Source: Candidatus Methylomirabilota bacterium
GTDB lineage: Bacteria > Methylomirabilota > Methylomirabilia > Rokubacteriales > CSP1-6
Length of the DNA stretch: 64,000 bases
Reading direction: 5' to 3'
Assembly: GCA_035709005.1 (NCBI GenBank)
Contig: DASTFB010000083.1
Location: forward strand, 62,001-126,000
The translations under genes and the position numbers were made by a program. Of this stretch, positions 43,674 through 52,801 are shown piece after piece. Within the stretch, counting starts at the first letter, position 1. Every line of letters starts with the position of its first letter. A model generated the notes under the pieces. That model saw only the letters and a list, made by a program, of their open reading frames with translations. It made no database searches and had not been told where the DNA came from.

Positions 43674-44330
43674 GTGCAACGGCACTTCCACGAAGAGCTG
43701 GACGGCCTCAAGCAGACGCTCCTGGCCATGGGCGCGCTGGTGGAGGATCAGATCCGCCGGGTGATGCGGGCCCTCGTCGAGCGGGACGGCGCGCTGGCCC
43801 AGGACGTCATCGACCGCGACCGCCAGGTGAACGCCTACGACGTGGAGATCGACGAGAAGTGCGTGGAGCTGCTGGCCCTGCACCAGCCGACCGCCGGCGA
43901 CCTACGCTTCATCACCACGGCGATGAAGATCGTGACCGATTTGGAGCGCATCGGGGACCAGGCTGTGAACATCGCCCAGAGGGCGCTGGAGCTGAACGAG
44001 GAGCCGCAGCTCAAACCCTACATCGACCTGCCTCGCATGGCCCAGAAGGCCCAGGGCATGGTCAAGGAGGCGCTGGACGCCTTCGTGGCCCGCGACACCG
44101 AGCTGGCTCGTCAGGTGTGCGCCAGGGACGCGGAGGTCGACGGCATCAAGGAGCAGGTGTTCCGGGAGCTGCTGACGTACATGATGTCGGACCCCAAGAC
44201 CATTCCCCGGGCGATCCGCCTCATCCTCGTCTCCCGCTTCCTGGAGCGGGTGGCCGACCACGCCACCAACATCGCCGAGATGGTGGTCTATATGGTGGAG
44301 TCCAAGATGGTCCGCCACACCCTGGCGTGA
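43674..44330 (+). CDS. phoU: phosphate transport system regulator PhoU
   Basis: A 218-residue protein with two helical repeats: VIDRDRQVNAYDVEIDEKCV and VCARDAEVDGIKEQVFREL, each carrying the E/DxxxD metal-binding motif. LVSRFLERVADHATNIAEMVVY is the family C-terminal block. It restrains PhoR when phosphate is plentiful and controls Pst uptake. GTG start 10 bases after pstB. Confidence 0.94.
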   Translation: MQRHFHEELDGLKQTLLAMGALVEDQIRRVMRALVERDGALAQDVIDRDRQVNAYDVEIDEKCVELLALHQPTAGDLRFITTAMKIVTDLERIGDQAVNIAQRALELNEEPQLKPYIDLPRMAQKAQGMVKEALDAFVARDTELARQVCARDAEVDGIKEQVFRELLTYMMSDPKTIPRAIRLILVSRFLERVADHATNIAEMVVYMVESKMVRHTLA

Positions 44331-44381
44331 GCCTGGCCTGAGCCCGCCTGCGGAACGGCAAGGTCGGGGAGCCCCGGGCGG

Positions 44382-44387
44382 TATACT
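44382..44387 (+). promoter_or_regulatory. -10-like TATACT before the LOG gene
   Basis: TATACT ends 7 nt before the GTG start and no ribosome site is present. It is one of the better -10 matches in the leaderless set, although no -35 is obvious. Confidence 0.45.
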
Positions 44388-44394
44388 CGAAGAT

Positions 44395-45480
44395 GTGCCG
44401 GAACCCCGCCGTTATCAGCTGCAGAACGAGGCCGCCAATCGTCTGATTCTCGAGATCCTGGACGTCACCGGCGTTCCGCCGGAGCGGCGTCTGTGGATCC
44501 AGCACATGCTGACGACGGTGCTGAAGCTCCACGAGGACGGTGCCTCCACCGGCGACCTCAAGATCACCAACGCCACCCTCAAGGAGCTCCGCTACGCCTA
44601 CAAGGTGTTCGCGCCCTACCGGGACGTCCGCAAGGTGACGGTGTTCGGGTCGGCCCGGATCTCCCCGGACGAGGCGGCGGCGGCGGCGGCCCGGGAATTT
44701 GGCCGTCGCATGGTGGAGCAGGGGTGGATGGTCGTCACCGGAGCGGGGGCCGGCATCATGGGCGCCGCCCAGGAGGGGGCCGGAGGGGAGCGGAGCTTCG
44801 GGCTGAACATCCGCCTGCCGTTCGAGCAGGAGGCCAACCCGTGGATCGCCGCCGACCCCAAGCTCATCACCTTCAAGTACTTCTTCACCCGCAAGCTCTT
44901 CCTGCTCAAAGAGGCGAGCGCGGTGACGCTGTTCCCCGGCGGGTTCGGCACCATGGACGAGGCCTTCGAGCTGTTGACCCTCATGCAGACGGGCAAATCC
45001 GCCATCGTCCCCGTCGTCCTGGTCGAGACGGGCCCTAAACCCTACTGGCGGATCTGGAATCGCTGGATCGCCGCCACGCTGGTGGAGCGCAAGCTCATCG
45101 AGCCCCAGGACACCACGTTCTATCGCGTCGTGGACAGCAGCGAGCAGGCGGTGGACGAAGTCCTCGCCTTCTACCGGGTAGTTCACTCCAGCCGCATCGT
45201 CGGGGACAACCTGGTCTTCCGTCTCCAGCGGGCGCTCGGCGAGGACGAGCTGGCGGCGGTGCAGCGGGAGTTCGAGGACATCCTCAAGGGACGGGTCGAT
45301 CAGACGATGGGGCCGACACCACCGGAGCAGGCCGAGTTCCCCACGCTGCCGCGCCTCACCCTGCCGTTCAATCGGACGTCGTACGGCCGCCTGCGCCAGC
45401 TGATCGACTTCATCAACGACCTGGGCGGTCCCGGCAACCGGGCGCCCAGCCCGCCCAGCCCCGGGCTCGAGCGTCCCTGA
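44395..45480 (+). CDS. LOG family protein (TIGR00730-like nucleotide phosphoribohydrolase fold)
   Basis: A 361-residue protein. The central Rossmann domain holds VVTGAGAGIMGAAQEGAGG and the family signature FPGGFGTMDEAFELLTLMQ (PGGxGTxxE). It is flanked by about 100-residue N- and C-terminal extensions, longer than plant LOG proteins of about 215 residues. LOG enzymes remove ribose 5-phosphate from nucleotide monophosphates; the older name lysine decarboxylase is a misannotation. It is alone in its unit, and a terminator stem follows the stop. Confidence 0.88.
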   Translation: MPEPRRYQLQNEAANRLILEILDVTGVPPERRLWIQHMLTTVLKLHEDGASTGDLKITNATLKELRYAYKVFAPYRDVRKVTVFGSARISPDEAAAAAAREFGRRMVEQGWMVVTGAGAGIMGAAQEGAGGERSFGLNIRLPFEQEANPWIAADPKLITFKYFFTRKLFLLKEASAVTLFPGGFGTMDEAFELLTLMQTGKSAIVPVVLVETGPKPYWRIWNRWIAATLVERKLIEPQDTTFYRVVDSSEQAVDEVLAFYRVVHSSRIVGDNLVFRLQRALGEDELAAVQREFEDILKGRVDQTMGPTPPEQAEFPTLPRLTLPFNRTSYGRLRQLIDFINDLGGPGNRAPSPPSPGLERP

Positions 45481-45486
45481 TCGTCG

Positions 45487-45530
45487 GAGGGGGCGCTTAC
45501 TGGCCCGCCTAAGGGCGCGACGGCCCCCTC
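45487..45530. terminator. bidirectional stem-loop between convergent genes
   Basis: GAGGGGGC (45487-45494) and GCCCCCTC (45523-45530) form the outer stem. An inner GCCC/GGGC stem sits in the loop. It lies exactly between the LOG gene and the convergent zinc-ribbon gene. Confidence 0.6.
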
Positions 45531-45531
45531 A

Positions 45532-45720
45532 CTACTCCGGCTCGGGGCGCTCCTCCATCGTCTGGCACTCCGTGCAGATCCACGTGCGGAACACGACCTT
45601 GGTGTGCCCATCGCGCCGGAGAGTCCAGGGGATCAAGGCGCGCCGCCCACACCGGGGACAGCGCTCGACCTCGGCTCCTGGCGGCACGACGGACGGTAGC
45701 CACGGCGTCTTGGCTCTCAT
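45532..45720 (-). CDS. small zinc-ribbon protein
   Basis: A 62-residue protein with two CxxC pairs: CPRCGRRALIPW and, after a 20-residue strand region, WICTECQTM. The spacing fits a rubredoxin-like or zinc-ribbon knuckle. Its ATG overlaps the stop of the peptide-binding protein gene (ATGA). No partner or function can be named. Confidence 0.65.
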   Translation of the reverse strand: MRAKTPWLPSVVPPGAEVERCPRCGRRALIPWTLRRDGHTKVVFRTWICTECQTMEERPEPE

Positions 45721-47273
45721 CGTTCGCCGATCGTACCATCGCGCGACCGTGGTTTGGCGTCGAACAACCACAGCCACTGATCGCTGCGGGCGGCGTAGTC
45801 GATCCGGTCCGACAGCGCGAGCGTGTCGACCTCGTGGAAGAGGAAGATGCTGGGGCACTCCTCTTTGAGGAGTCGGAGGATGTGGGCATAGGTCCGCTTC
45901 CGCAGATCGGCGTCGAGCGTGGAGCGGGCCTGGTCGATCAGGTGGTCCAGGCCGTCGATTCGCGTGTACCACTTGCCCACCCACCCCCGGGGGCCCGTGT
46001 GGTAGAGCGGGTACAGACTGGCGTCGGCGTCGAAGACTGAATAAGAGCCCCACGACCCGTAGTAGCCGTTCGTCGCCTTACCCTCGCGCTGGAAGAACGT
46101 CGTCCAGGCCTCTCCCGGCTCCCACGTGCGCAGGGTGGTCTTGAAGCCCGCCGCGGTGAGCATCCGGGCGAGGGCCTCGAACACCGGACGGGATTCCACG
46201 AAGGCGCTGTGGAGCGTGATGCTGACGCCGTCGGGATAGCCGGCGCGGGCCAGCAGCGCCCTGGCCTTGTCGGGATCGTAGGGATAGGCCGTCACGGCCG
46301 CGTCGTAGCCGAACGCCGCCGGATGCACGGCGGTCGGCACGACGCCTCCTCGCCCGGCCAGCAAGGTCCGGACGATCGTGTCCCGGTCGATGGCATAGTT
46401 GGCGGCCTGCCGCGCGGCCTTCCTGTCGAACGGCGCGGTCCGCATGTCCAGCTGGACGTGGTGCGTGCGCAGGATGGGCGCCGAGCTGAGCCGGATCCGG
46501 GGGTGGGCCCGGAGGTCGGCGATCTGGGCGGCGGAGACGTGGCGGACGATGTCGATGCCGCCCCTCTTGAGCTCGTTCACCTGGGCGACCTTGTCGGGAA
46601 TGACCCGGAACGTGAGGAACTTGAAGGCGGGCTTGCCGCGCCAGTGGCCCTCGAAAGCCTCCAGCCGGATGTGCTGCCCGGGCTTGAGCTCCGAGAGCTT
46701 CCAGGGGCCGGTTCCCACGGGGGCTGACCGGCCGAAGACCTCGTCGCCCACGCGCTCGACGTGCTGCTTGGGGACGATGGGGAAGTAGACCAGCCGCTCG
46801 AGCAGGAGCGGGGCTGGCCGCTCGGTGATCAGATGGATCGTGTCCGGGCTCACCACCCTGATCGACCGGACGGCACGCACGTTGTGGTACTGCGGTGATC
46901 CGCGCAGAGGATCGAGCACCCTCTCGAAGGAGTACTTCACGTCCTGCGCGGTCAGGACGGCGCCGTTGTGGAACTTCACGCCCTCGCGTAGCTTGAACTC
47001 CCACACGGTGTCGTTCAGGGCCTTCCAGGACACGGCCAGGCCCGGTTCGTACTCGAGCCGGGCGTTCCGGTGCAGGAGGGAATCGAACATGTTGAGGCTG
47101 ATGAGGATTCCCACCCACTCGTAGTGCATGTGGGGATCGAGCGTCGGGGCCTGCGCGGTCAGGGCCACCGTCAGTGTGTCCGCGGGTGGCGCGGCGACGC
47201 CGGGGGTGGGAGCAGCGGCCGCTGTCGCCGCGAAGATGGTCAGAGCCAGGGCGAGCAGCGGACGGCGACGCAT
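45717..47273 (-). CDS. ABC transporter substrate-binding protein, SBP family 5 (peptide/nickel type)
   Basis: A 518-residue secreted protein with a signal peptide (RRRPLLALALTIFAATAAA). It has the family 5 blocks: APTLDPHMHYEWVG, WEFKLREGVKFHNGAVLTAQDVKYSFERVLDP (cluster signature) and GTGPWKLSELKPG. Ligands of this family are oligopeptides, nickel chelates or opines. No permease or ATPase gene is adjacent, so it works with components encoded elsewhere. GAGGAGAAG precedes the ATG; unlike its divergent neighbour nadE it has a normal leader. Confidence 0.92.
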   Translation of the reverse strand: MRRRPLLALALTIFAATAAAAPTPGVAAPPADTLTVALTAQAPTLDPHMHYEWVGILISLNMFDSLLHRNARLEYEPGLAVSWKALNDTVWEFKLREGVKFHNGAVLTAQDVKYSFERVLDPLRGSPQYHNVRAVRSIRVVSPDTIHLITERPAPLLLERLVYFPIVPKQHVERVGDEVFGRSAPVGTGPWKLSELKPGQHIRLEAFEGHWRGKPAFKFLTFRVIPDKVAQVNELKRGGIDIVRHVSAAQIADLRAHPRIRLSSAPILRTHHVQLDMRTAPFDRKAARQAANYAIDRDTIVRTLLAGRGGVVPTAVHPAAFGYDAAVTAYPYDPDKARALLARAGYPDGVSITLHSAFVESRPVFEALARMLTAAGFKTTLRTWEPGEAWTTFFQREGKATNGYYGSWGSYSVFDADASLYPLYHTGPRGWVGKWYTRIDGLDHLIDQARSTLDADLRKRTYAHILRLLKEECPSIFLFHEVDTLALSDRIDYAARSDQWLWLFDAKPRSRDGTIGER

Positions 47274-47323
47274 GGTCTTCTCCTCGTACCACGCTTCGTG
47301 GGCTGGCCACCAGTGTCGCGGGG

Positions 47324-47329
47324 TACAAT
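47324..47329 (+). promoter_or_regulatory. -10-like TACAAT before nadE
   Basis: TACAAT ends 6 nt before the ATG of nadE. No Shine-Dalgarno sequence is visible, giving another predicted leaderless mRNA. No clear -35 was found. Confidence 0.42.
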
Positions 47330-47335
47330 GACGCC

Positions 47336-49060
47336 ATGCGGCGGTTCCGGGTGGGCCTCGCCCAGATCAATCCCACGGTGGGAGACTTCGAGGGCAACGT
47401 CCGCACGATCACGGAGGTGATCGGCGAGGCCCGGCGGCTGGGGTGCCGGCTGCTGGCCTTCCCGGAGCTGGCGGTGACCGGCTATCCGCCCGAGGACCTC
47501 GTGCTCAAGTCGGCGTTCATCGAGGCTAACCTCCGGGCCCTGGAGGACGTGGCCAAGGCGACCCGGGGGCTCACCGTGATCGTCGGCTTCATCGACCGCC
47601 GCGACGACGTCTTCAACGCCGCCGCGGTTTTGCACGACGGCGCGCGCGCAGCGACCTATCACAAGCGGTACCTGCCGAACTACGGCGTGTTCGACGAGAA
47701 CCGGTACTTCCAGGCCGGGACCGAGGCGCCCGTCTTCGCCCTGGACGACGCCATCTTCGCCGTGAACATCTGCGAGGATCTCTGGTACCCGTCGGGACCC
47801 ACCAGCGCCCAGGCCCTGGCCGGCGCCGAGCTGATCGTCACCATCAACGGCTCGCCCTACCATGCGGGCAAGGCCCACTTCCGCGAAAAGATGGTGGCCA
47901 CCCGGGCCGCCGACGAGGTGGTGTGCCTGGCTTTCGTGAACCTGGTCGGGGGACAGGACGAGCTCGTCTTCGACGGCGCCAGCCTGATCGTCAACGAGCG
48001 CGGCGAGGTGCTGGCCCGGGGCCACGCCTTCGAGGAAGATCTGATCGTCGCCGACCTCGATCTCGACGCCGTGTTCCGCGCGCGCCTGCACGACTCCCGG
48101 CGCCGCAAGGAGAAGCTCCGGGCCCCGAGCTCGGCCAGCTGCGTCACCCTGCCCGCGCTCCCGGCGCTTCCGGCGCCTCCCCTGCCGTCCCGCGACGTCC
48201 CCGTGCTGGGGCGGGTCGAGGAGATCTTCCGGGCCCTCGTGCTGGGCACCCGCGACTACGTGCAGAAGAACCGGTTCAAGCGGGTGGTGATCGGGCTGTC
48301 GGGCGGCATCGACTCTTCCCTGGTGGCTGCCATCGCCGTGGAGGCGCTGGGCCGCGAGAACGTCACCGGTGTCACCATGCCCTCGCCCTATTCATCGGCG
48401 GGGACCCGGGCCGACGCCCGGCGGCTGGCCAAGAACCTGGGCATCGAGTTCCTGCGCCTGCCCATCACCCCGGCCTTCCGCGCCTTCCGGCGTATCCTGG
48501 CCCGCCCCTTCAAGGGCCTCAAGGAAGACGTCACCGAAGAAAACATCCAGGCGCGCGTGCGCGGCACCCTGCTCATGGCGCTGAGCAACAAGTTCGGCTG
48601 GCTCGTGCTCACCACCGGCAACAAGAGCGAGATCGGCGTGGGCTACTCCACGCTCTACGGCGACATGGCCGGGGGTTTCGCGGTCATCAAGGACGTGCCG
48701 AAGACGCTGGTCTACGAGCTGGCCCGCCACGCCAACGAGCGGGCCGGCCGCGCGGTGATCCCCGAGACCGTCTTCACCCGGCCGCCCTCGGCCGAGCTGC
48801 GGCCCGACCAGACGGATCAGGACACGCTGCCCCCCTATCCCGAGCTCGACGCGATCCTGGAAGCGTACGTGGAGCAGGACGAGAGCGTGGCCGACATCGT
48901 CGCCCGGGGCTTTGCGCCCGAGACCGTTCGTCGGGTCGTGCACATGGTGGACGCCAACGAGTACAAGCGTCGGCAGGGGCCCATCGGCGTCAAGATCACG
49001 CCGCGCGCGTTCGGTCGCGACTGGCGGCTGCCCATCGTGAACCGGTTCCGGCAGGGTTGA
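47336..49060 (+). CDS. nadE: glutamine-hydrolysing NAD+ synthetase
   Basis: A 574-residue two-domain enzyme. The N-terminal nitrilase-type glutaminase has Glu in FPELAVTGYPPEDL, Lys in YHKRYLPNYGVFDE and Cys in VNICEDLWY. The C-terminal synthetase has the P-loop GLSGGIDSSLVA and LTTGNKSEIGVGYSTLYGD. Ammonia from glutamine is channelled to deamido-NAD. Ordinary translation from ATG at 47336 gives the full family length. A stem-loop follows the stop. Confidence 0.95.
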   Translation: MRRFRVGLAQINPTVGDFEGNVRTITEVIGEARRLGCRLLAFPELAVTGYPPEDLVLKSAFIEANLRALEDVAKATRGLTVIVGFIDRRDDVFNAAAVLHDGARAATYHKRYLPNYGVFDENRYFQAGTEAPVFALDDAIFAVNICEDLWYPSGPTSAQALAGAELIVTINGSPYHAGKAHFREKMVATRAADEVVCLAFVNLVGGQDELVFDGASLIVNERGEVLARGHAFEEDLIVADLDLDAVFRARLHDSRRRKEKLRAPSSASCVTLPALPALPAPPLPSRDVPVLGRVEEIFRALVLGTRDYVQKNRFKRVVIGLSGGIDSSLVAAIAVEALGRENVTGVTMPSPYSSAGTRADARRLAKNLGIEFLRLPITPAFRAFRRILARPFKGLKEDVTEENIQARVRGTLLMALSNKFGWLVLTTGNKSEIGVGYSTLYGDMAGGFAVIKDVPKTLVYELARHANERAGRAVIPETVFTRPPSAELRPDQTDQDTLPPYPELDAILEAYVEQDESVADIVARGFAPETVRRVVHMVDANEYKRRQGPIGVKITPRAFGRDWRLPIVNRFRQG

Positions 49061-49074
49061 TTTCAGCTTTTAGC

Positions 49075-49105
49075 CTGGAGGGGGCACGAGACGCGCCCCC
49101 TCCAG
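49075..49105. terminator. stem-loop between nadE and the Ehr large-subunit gene
   Basis: CTGGAGGGGGC and GCCCCCTCCAG form a perfect 11-bp stem with a 9-base loop. It lies between convergent genes and can serve both strands. The arms nearly repeat those at 45487 and 63893. Confidence 0.7.
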
Positions 49106-49155
49106 ACCTCCCCATTCGCGCGAGGTGCGACAACGGTTGCTGTCTCTCCGCGCAA

Positions 49156-50733
49156 CTAGAGATCGTTGCCCGAGTACGAGAGGTTGAATGATTTATTGCA
49201 GAGGGGGAAGTCGGGGACGATGTTCTTGAGCACGGCGTACTCGAGCGCCGGCCAGTTCCTGAACGAGGGGTCGACGACCTTCACGCGGGCGAGCTCGTGT
49301 GGCCCCGCGGCCCGCACCCAGTACCAGATGGGTCCCCGCCAGGCCTCGACGAGGCCGAGCGCGTCTGCCTCGGCGGGCAACGGGCCCAGCGGCGCGCGCG
49401 GGGGCCCCCCGGGGGCGCGGTCGGCGGCGAGGGTGATGAGTCGCGCAGCCTCCCGGGCCTCGTCGAGCCGCACCATGGTCCGCGCCCACACGTCGCCTGC
49501 CTCGTAGGCGGGCACCCGCACGTCGAGCTCCCCGTAGGCGGCGAAGGGGGCGTCGCGGCGGGCATCGGCATCGATCCCGCTCGCCCGGCCGACCAGTCCC
49601 ACGACCTGCATCTCGCGGGCCGTGCGCGGCGTGAGGCGGCCGGTGCCCTGCAGGCGCTCCAGCACCATGGTGTTGTCGAGGCACAGCCGCGCGACTTCTA
49701 AGAATGCCGCGACCAGGCGGTCGACCTCGGCGGCCACCGCGTCGAGCGGAGCCTTCGCCAACGGCCCGGCCACTCCGCCCGGCACGATGGCGCCCCGGAG
49801 GAGGCGGTGGCCGGCGAGCCGGTCGTTCAGCCGCAGGAGCTCTTCGCGAATACGGAAGCAGTGGGCGTGACCGAAGGCGAAGCCCGTGTCGTTGACGATC
49901 ATGCCGACGTCGCCGACGTGGTTGTAGAGCCGCTCGAGCTCGAGCAGGATGACCCGCAGCCAGCGGGCTCGCGCCGGGATGGCGCAGCCGGCCAGGGTCT
50001 CCAGCGCCTGGGCGAAGGCCAACGCGTGGGCGGCGCTCTCGTCGCCGGACACGCGCTCGGCGAGCTCGAGGGTGCGCTCGAACGGCAGGGTCTCGAAGAG
50101 TTTTTCGATTCCCTTGTGCACGAAGCCCAGGCGCGTCTCGAGGTTCACGATCGTCTCGCCCTCGACGCTGAAGCGGAAGTGCCCGGGCTCGATGATGCCG
50201 GCGTGCACGGGCCCTACGGTGATCTCGAAGATGCCTTCGCCGTCGACCCGGCGGAAGGGGAACGGCTGGCCCTCGTCGACGAAGTCCCGGCGCGCCGCCA
50301 CGTCGCGGCGAAGCGGATGATAGGTCTCGGGCCAGAACTGGTGCAGGGCCAGCCGGCGCGGGTCCGGGTGGCCCACCGGGATCAGCCCGAAGAGATCCCG
50401 GATCTCGCGCTCGAAGCGGCTGGCCGCGAACGAGCGCGTGGCGAGCGACGGGAAGCGCGGGATGGCGGCGGGCAGCGTTACCAGCACCACGGCGGCCGGC
50501 TGGCCGCCCGCCGGAGCGAAGACGTAGGCCAGCGTGAAGGTTCCGGACGTCGCGGTGCTGTCGGCGGCGGCGAGGAGCTGGAGCTCCGCGCCCAGCAAGG
50601 AGAGCCGGTCGGCCAGCGCCGGCACCCGGGCGGCGTCGAGCCGGCCGCGCAGCACGCCGTCGCCGTCACGGGACACGGCGGCGACACCGCCGGCGGCGAG
50701 CGCCTCCGCGAGCGCCTCGGCGGTGAGGATCAT
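49156..50733 (-). CDS. Ehr/hydrogenase-4-like large subunit (NuoCD fusion) without NiFe cysteines
   Basis: A 525-residue fusion of a NuoC-like domain (residues 1-150, FEREIRDLFGLIPVGHPDPRRL) and a NuoD/HyfG-like domain. RLGFVHKGIEKLFE and the helix LELERLYNHVGDVGMI are clear. The first NiFe motif, RxCGxC in true hydrogenases, reads RVSGDE (227-232). The C-terminal DPCxxC is DPSFRNW (about 488). All four nickel ligands are gone, so it cannot be a hydrogenase. It fits the energy-converting hydrogenase-related (Ehr) class. It is the last gene of the operon. Confidence 0.9.
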   Translation of the reverse strand: MILTAEALAEALAAGGVAAVSRDGDGVLRGRLDAARVPALADRLSLLGAELQLLAAADSTATSGTFTLAYVFAPAGGQPAAVVLVTLPAAIPRFPSLATRSFAASRFEREIRDLFGLIPVGHPDPRRLALHQFWPETYHPLRRDVAARRDFVDEGQPFPFRRVDGEGIFEITVGPVHAGIIEPGHFRFSVEGETIVNLETRLGFVHKGIEKLFETLPFERTLELAERVSGDESAAHALAFAQALETLAGCAIPARARWLRVILLELERLYNHVGDVGMIVNDTGFAFGHAHCFRIREELLRLNDRLAGHRLLRGAIVPGGVAGPLAKAPLDAVAAEVDRLVAAFLEVARLCLDNTMVLERLQGTGRLTPRTAREMQVVGLVGRASGIDADARRDAPFAAYGELDVRVPAYEAGDVWARTMVRLDEAREAARLITLAADRAPGGPPRAPLGPLPAEADALGLVEAWRGPIWYWVRAAGPHELARVKVVDPSFRNWPALEYAVLKNIVPDFPLCNKSFNLSYSGNDL

Positions 50734-52160
50734 GGCGCCAGCAGGCTCACGATCTGCCCGAGCGCTCCGGCCAGGCCCGGAGGCCACGCCAGTCCGGTGA
50801 CGACCAGCATGAGCAGCGCGACGCCGAGGGGCAGCGCGGATGCCCAGTGAGGGTTCTCCGAGACCTGGCCGGTGACCGGGCCGTAGAGCATGCGATGGGC
50901 GGCGCGCAGGAGCCCGGAGAAGGCCACGACGAGCAGGGCCAGGCCGAGCGCAGCCGCCGGCGCGTACCCTGCCTGAAAGCCCGCGGCGAAGATCATCACC
51001 TCGCTCACGAACAGGCCGAAGGGTGGCAGGCCCATGAGGGCCAGCATGGCGACCAGGAAGCCGCGTCCCGTGACCGGCATGGCCCGGAGCAGGCCGCTCA
51101 CCGCCGGGATCTCGGCGGTGCCATAGGCGGCGCGGATGCGACCCGACAGCAGGAACAGCACCGACTTGGCCAGGGCGTGATTGCCGATGTGCAGGACGGC
51201 TCCGGCCACGCCCAGGGGCCCGCCGAAGCCCAGCCCGAGACAGACCACTCCCACGTGCTCCACGCTGGAGTAGGCGAGCATGCGCTTGTAGTTGCGGGGG
51301 GCCCAGAGAAACGCCGCCGCCACGCCCAGCGAGGCCAGGCCCAGCGCCACCAGCAGGCGGCCGGCGAAGTCCGGGCCCGCCGCCAGATCGACCACCGCCT
51401 TGAACCGCAACACCGCGTAGAGGCCAACGCTCAGGAGCACGCCGGACATCAACGCGCTCACCGGGGCCGGCGCTTCGCTGTGGGCGTCGGGCAGCCAGGT
51501 GTGCATGGGCGCCAGGCCGGCCTTGGTGCCGTAGCCGACGAGGAGGAACACGAAGGCCAGCTGGATCACCGGAGCCGGCAGTCCCGGGGCCAGCCGTAGC
51601 AGGGTCGTCCATCGCAGCGCGTAGGCCTGGTCGCCGAACTGCTGGACGTCGGCGAAGTACACGAGCACGGTGCCGGCGAACGCGATGGCCACGCCGACGG
51701 AGCAGATGAGCAGGTACTTGTACGACGCCTCCAGCGAAGACCGGGACCGCTCGAAGTTCACCAGGAACACGGAGGCCAGGGTGGTGCCTTCGACAGCCAC
51801 CCACATGAGCCCGACGTCGTCGGTGGTCACGGCCAGCAGCATGGTGAAGGTGAAGAGGTGGAGCAGCGGGTAAAAGCGCCGGCCTTCGTCCGGCGGCACC
51901 TGACGGGGCGCCTCCAGCGCGGCCAGGGCCGCGATCAGCCCCACCAGCCCCGCCATCCACGCCGACAGGGCATCGGCGCGGAGCAAGCCGTCGAGCGCCG
52001 TCACGCTGCCCTGTCGCGCCACCGCGGCGACGACGGCTGCGGCGGCGGCCAGCGTGACCGCCGCGGTGAGCGCGTTCACGGCGCGGGCAACGCCGCCGAC
52101 CGCGCGCGTCAGCACGGCGGCCCCGGCGAGAGGAGCGGCCAGCAGCAGGAGCAGGCTCAT
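50730..52160 (-). CDS. Ehr/hydrogenase-4-like proton-channel subunit (HyfF/NuoN-type)
   Basis: A 476-residue membrane protein with about 13-14 helices, homologous to antiporter-like subunits of complex I. Characteristic blocks are EGTTLASVFLVNF (glutamate of the conserved TM5 pair), GYGTKAGLAPMHTWLPDAHSEAP (lysine) and SSVEHVGVVCLGLGFGG. The stop overlaps the large-subunit start by ATGA. It should carry protons or sodium, coupled to the redox module. Confidence 0.9.
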   Translation of the reverse strand: MSLLLLLAAPLAGAAVLTRAVGGVARAVNALTAAVTLAAAAAVVAAVARQGSVTALDGLLRADALSAWMAGLVGLIAALAALEAPRQVPPDEGRRFYPLLHLFTFTMLLAVTTDDVGLMWVAVEGTTLASVFLVNFERSRSSLEASYKYLLICSVGVAIAFAGTVLVYFADVQQFGDQAYALRWTTLLRLAPGLPAPVIQLAFVFLLVGYGTKAGLAPMHTWLPDAHSEAPAPVSALMSGVLLSVGLYAVLRFKAVVDLAAGPDFAGRLLVALGLASLGVAAAFLWAPRNYKRMLAYSSVEHVGVVCLGLGFGGPLGVAGAVLHIGNHALAKSVLFLLSGRIRAAYGTAEIPAVSGLLRAMPVTGRGFLVAMLALMGLPPFGLFVSEVMIFAAGFQAGYAPAAALGLALLVVAFSGLLRAAHRMLYGPVTGQVSENPHWASALPLGVALLMLVVTGLAWPPGLAGALGQIVSLLAP

Positions 52161-52801
52161 CCCCGCAGCTCCCGCAACCGGTCCACGTCGATGGAGTCGT
52201 GCTCGCGGCGGACCCGAAGGACCACGCCTTCCATCAAGAGCACGATGGCCAGGACGTCGAGGAACACGCCCGCCTCGACCAGGCCGGGTAGGCCGTAGGT
52301 GGCCAGCAGGGCTAACCCGAAGATCCCGTTCTCGAACATGAGGAAGCCGAGCAGGTGGCCCAGCGCATCGCGTCCGGTGACGCAGACGAACAGGCCGATG
52401 AGGGCCATGGCGAAGGCCAGCGGGATGCCGCCCTCGGTGGGCAGCGTGGTGGCGGCGTTGACGGGCAGCATCACGGCATAGGCGACGACGACGAGACCTC
52501 CTGACACGAGCAGCGGGACCGCGGAGGACCGCCCGGGGGCGAGGGGCCGCAGCACCGGCGTGCCGGCCCCCATCCGGGCCAGCGCGCGGGGGATGAGCCA
52601 GGCCTTGAGGAGCACCACCACGGCGGCGACGACGAGGAGGCCGGGCTTGCCGGCCAGGATCCCGATGACGACGGCGAGGAGCGCGAGGAGCAGCGACTGG
52701 GCCACGAAGAGGGCGAGCCGTCCCGGCCAGCCCTGTCGCCAGACGATGAGTAGCGTCACCACGAGCCCGAGAAAGGCCAGCAGGTTCGTGAGGGCTGTCA
52801 T
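52157..52801 (-). CDS. Ehr/hydrogenase-4-like small membrane subunit (HyfE-type)
   Basis: A 214-residue protein with about six helices and the HyfE-type end TYGLPGLVEAGVFLDVLAIVLLMEGVVLRVRREHDSID. The C-terminal half resembles NuoK (an acidic residue in GVFLDVLAIVLLMEG). It overlaps its neighbours by ATGA at both ends. It links the channel subunits. Confidence 0.87.
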   Translation of the reverse strand: MTALTNLLAFLGLVVTLLIVWRQGWPGRLALFVAQSLLLALLAVVIGILAGKPGLLVVAAVVVLLKAWLIPRALARMGAGTPVLRPLAPGRSSAVPLLVSGGLVVVAYAVMLPVNAATTLPTEGGIPLAFAMALIGLFVCVTGRDALGHLLGFLMFENGIFGLALLATYGLPGLVEAGVFLDVLAIVLLMEGVVLRVRREHDSIDVDRLRELRG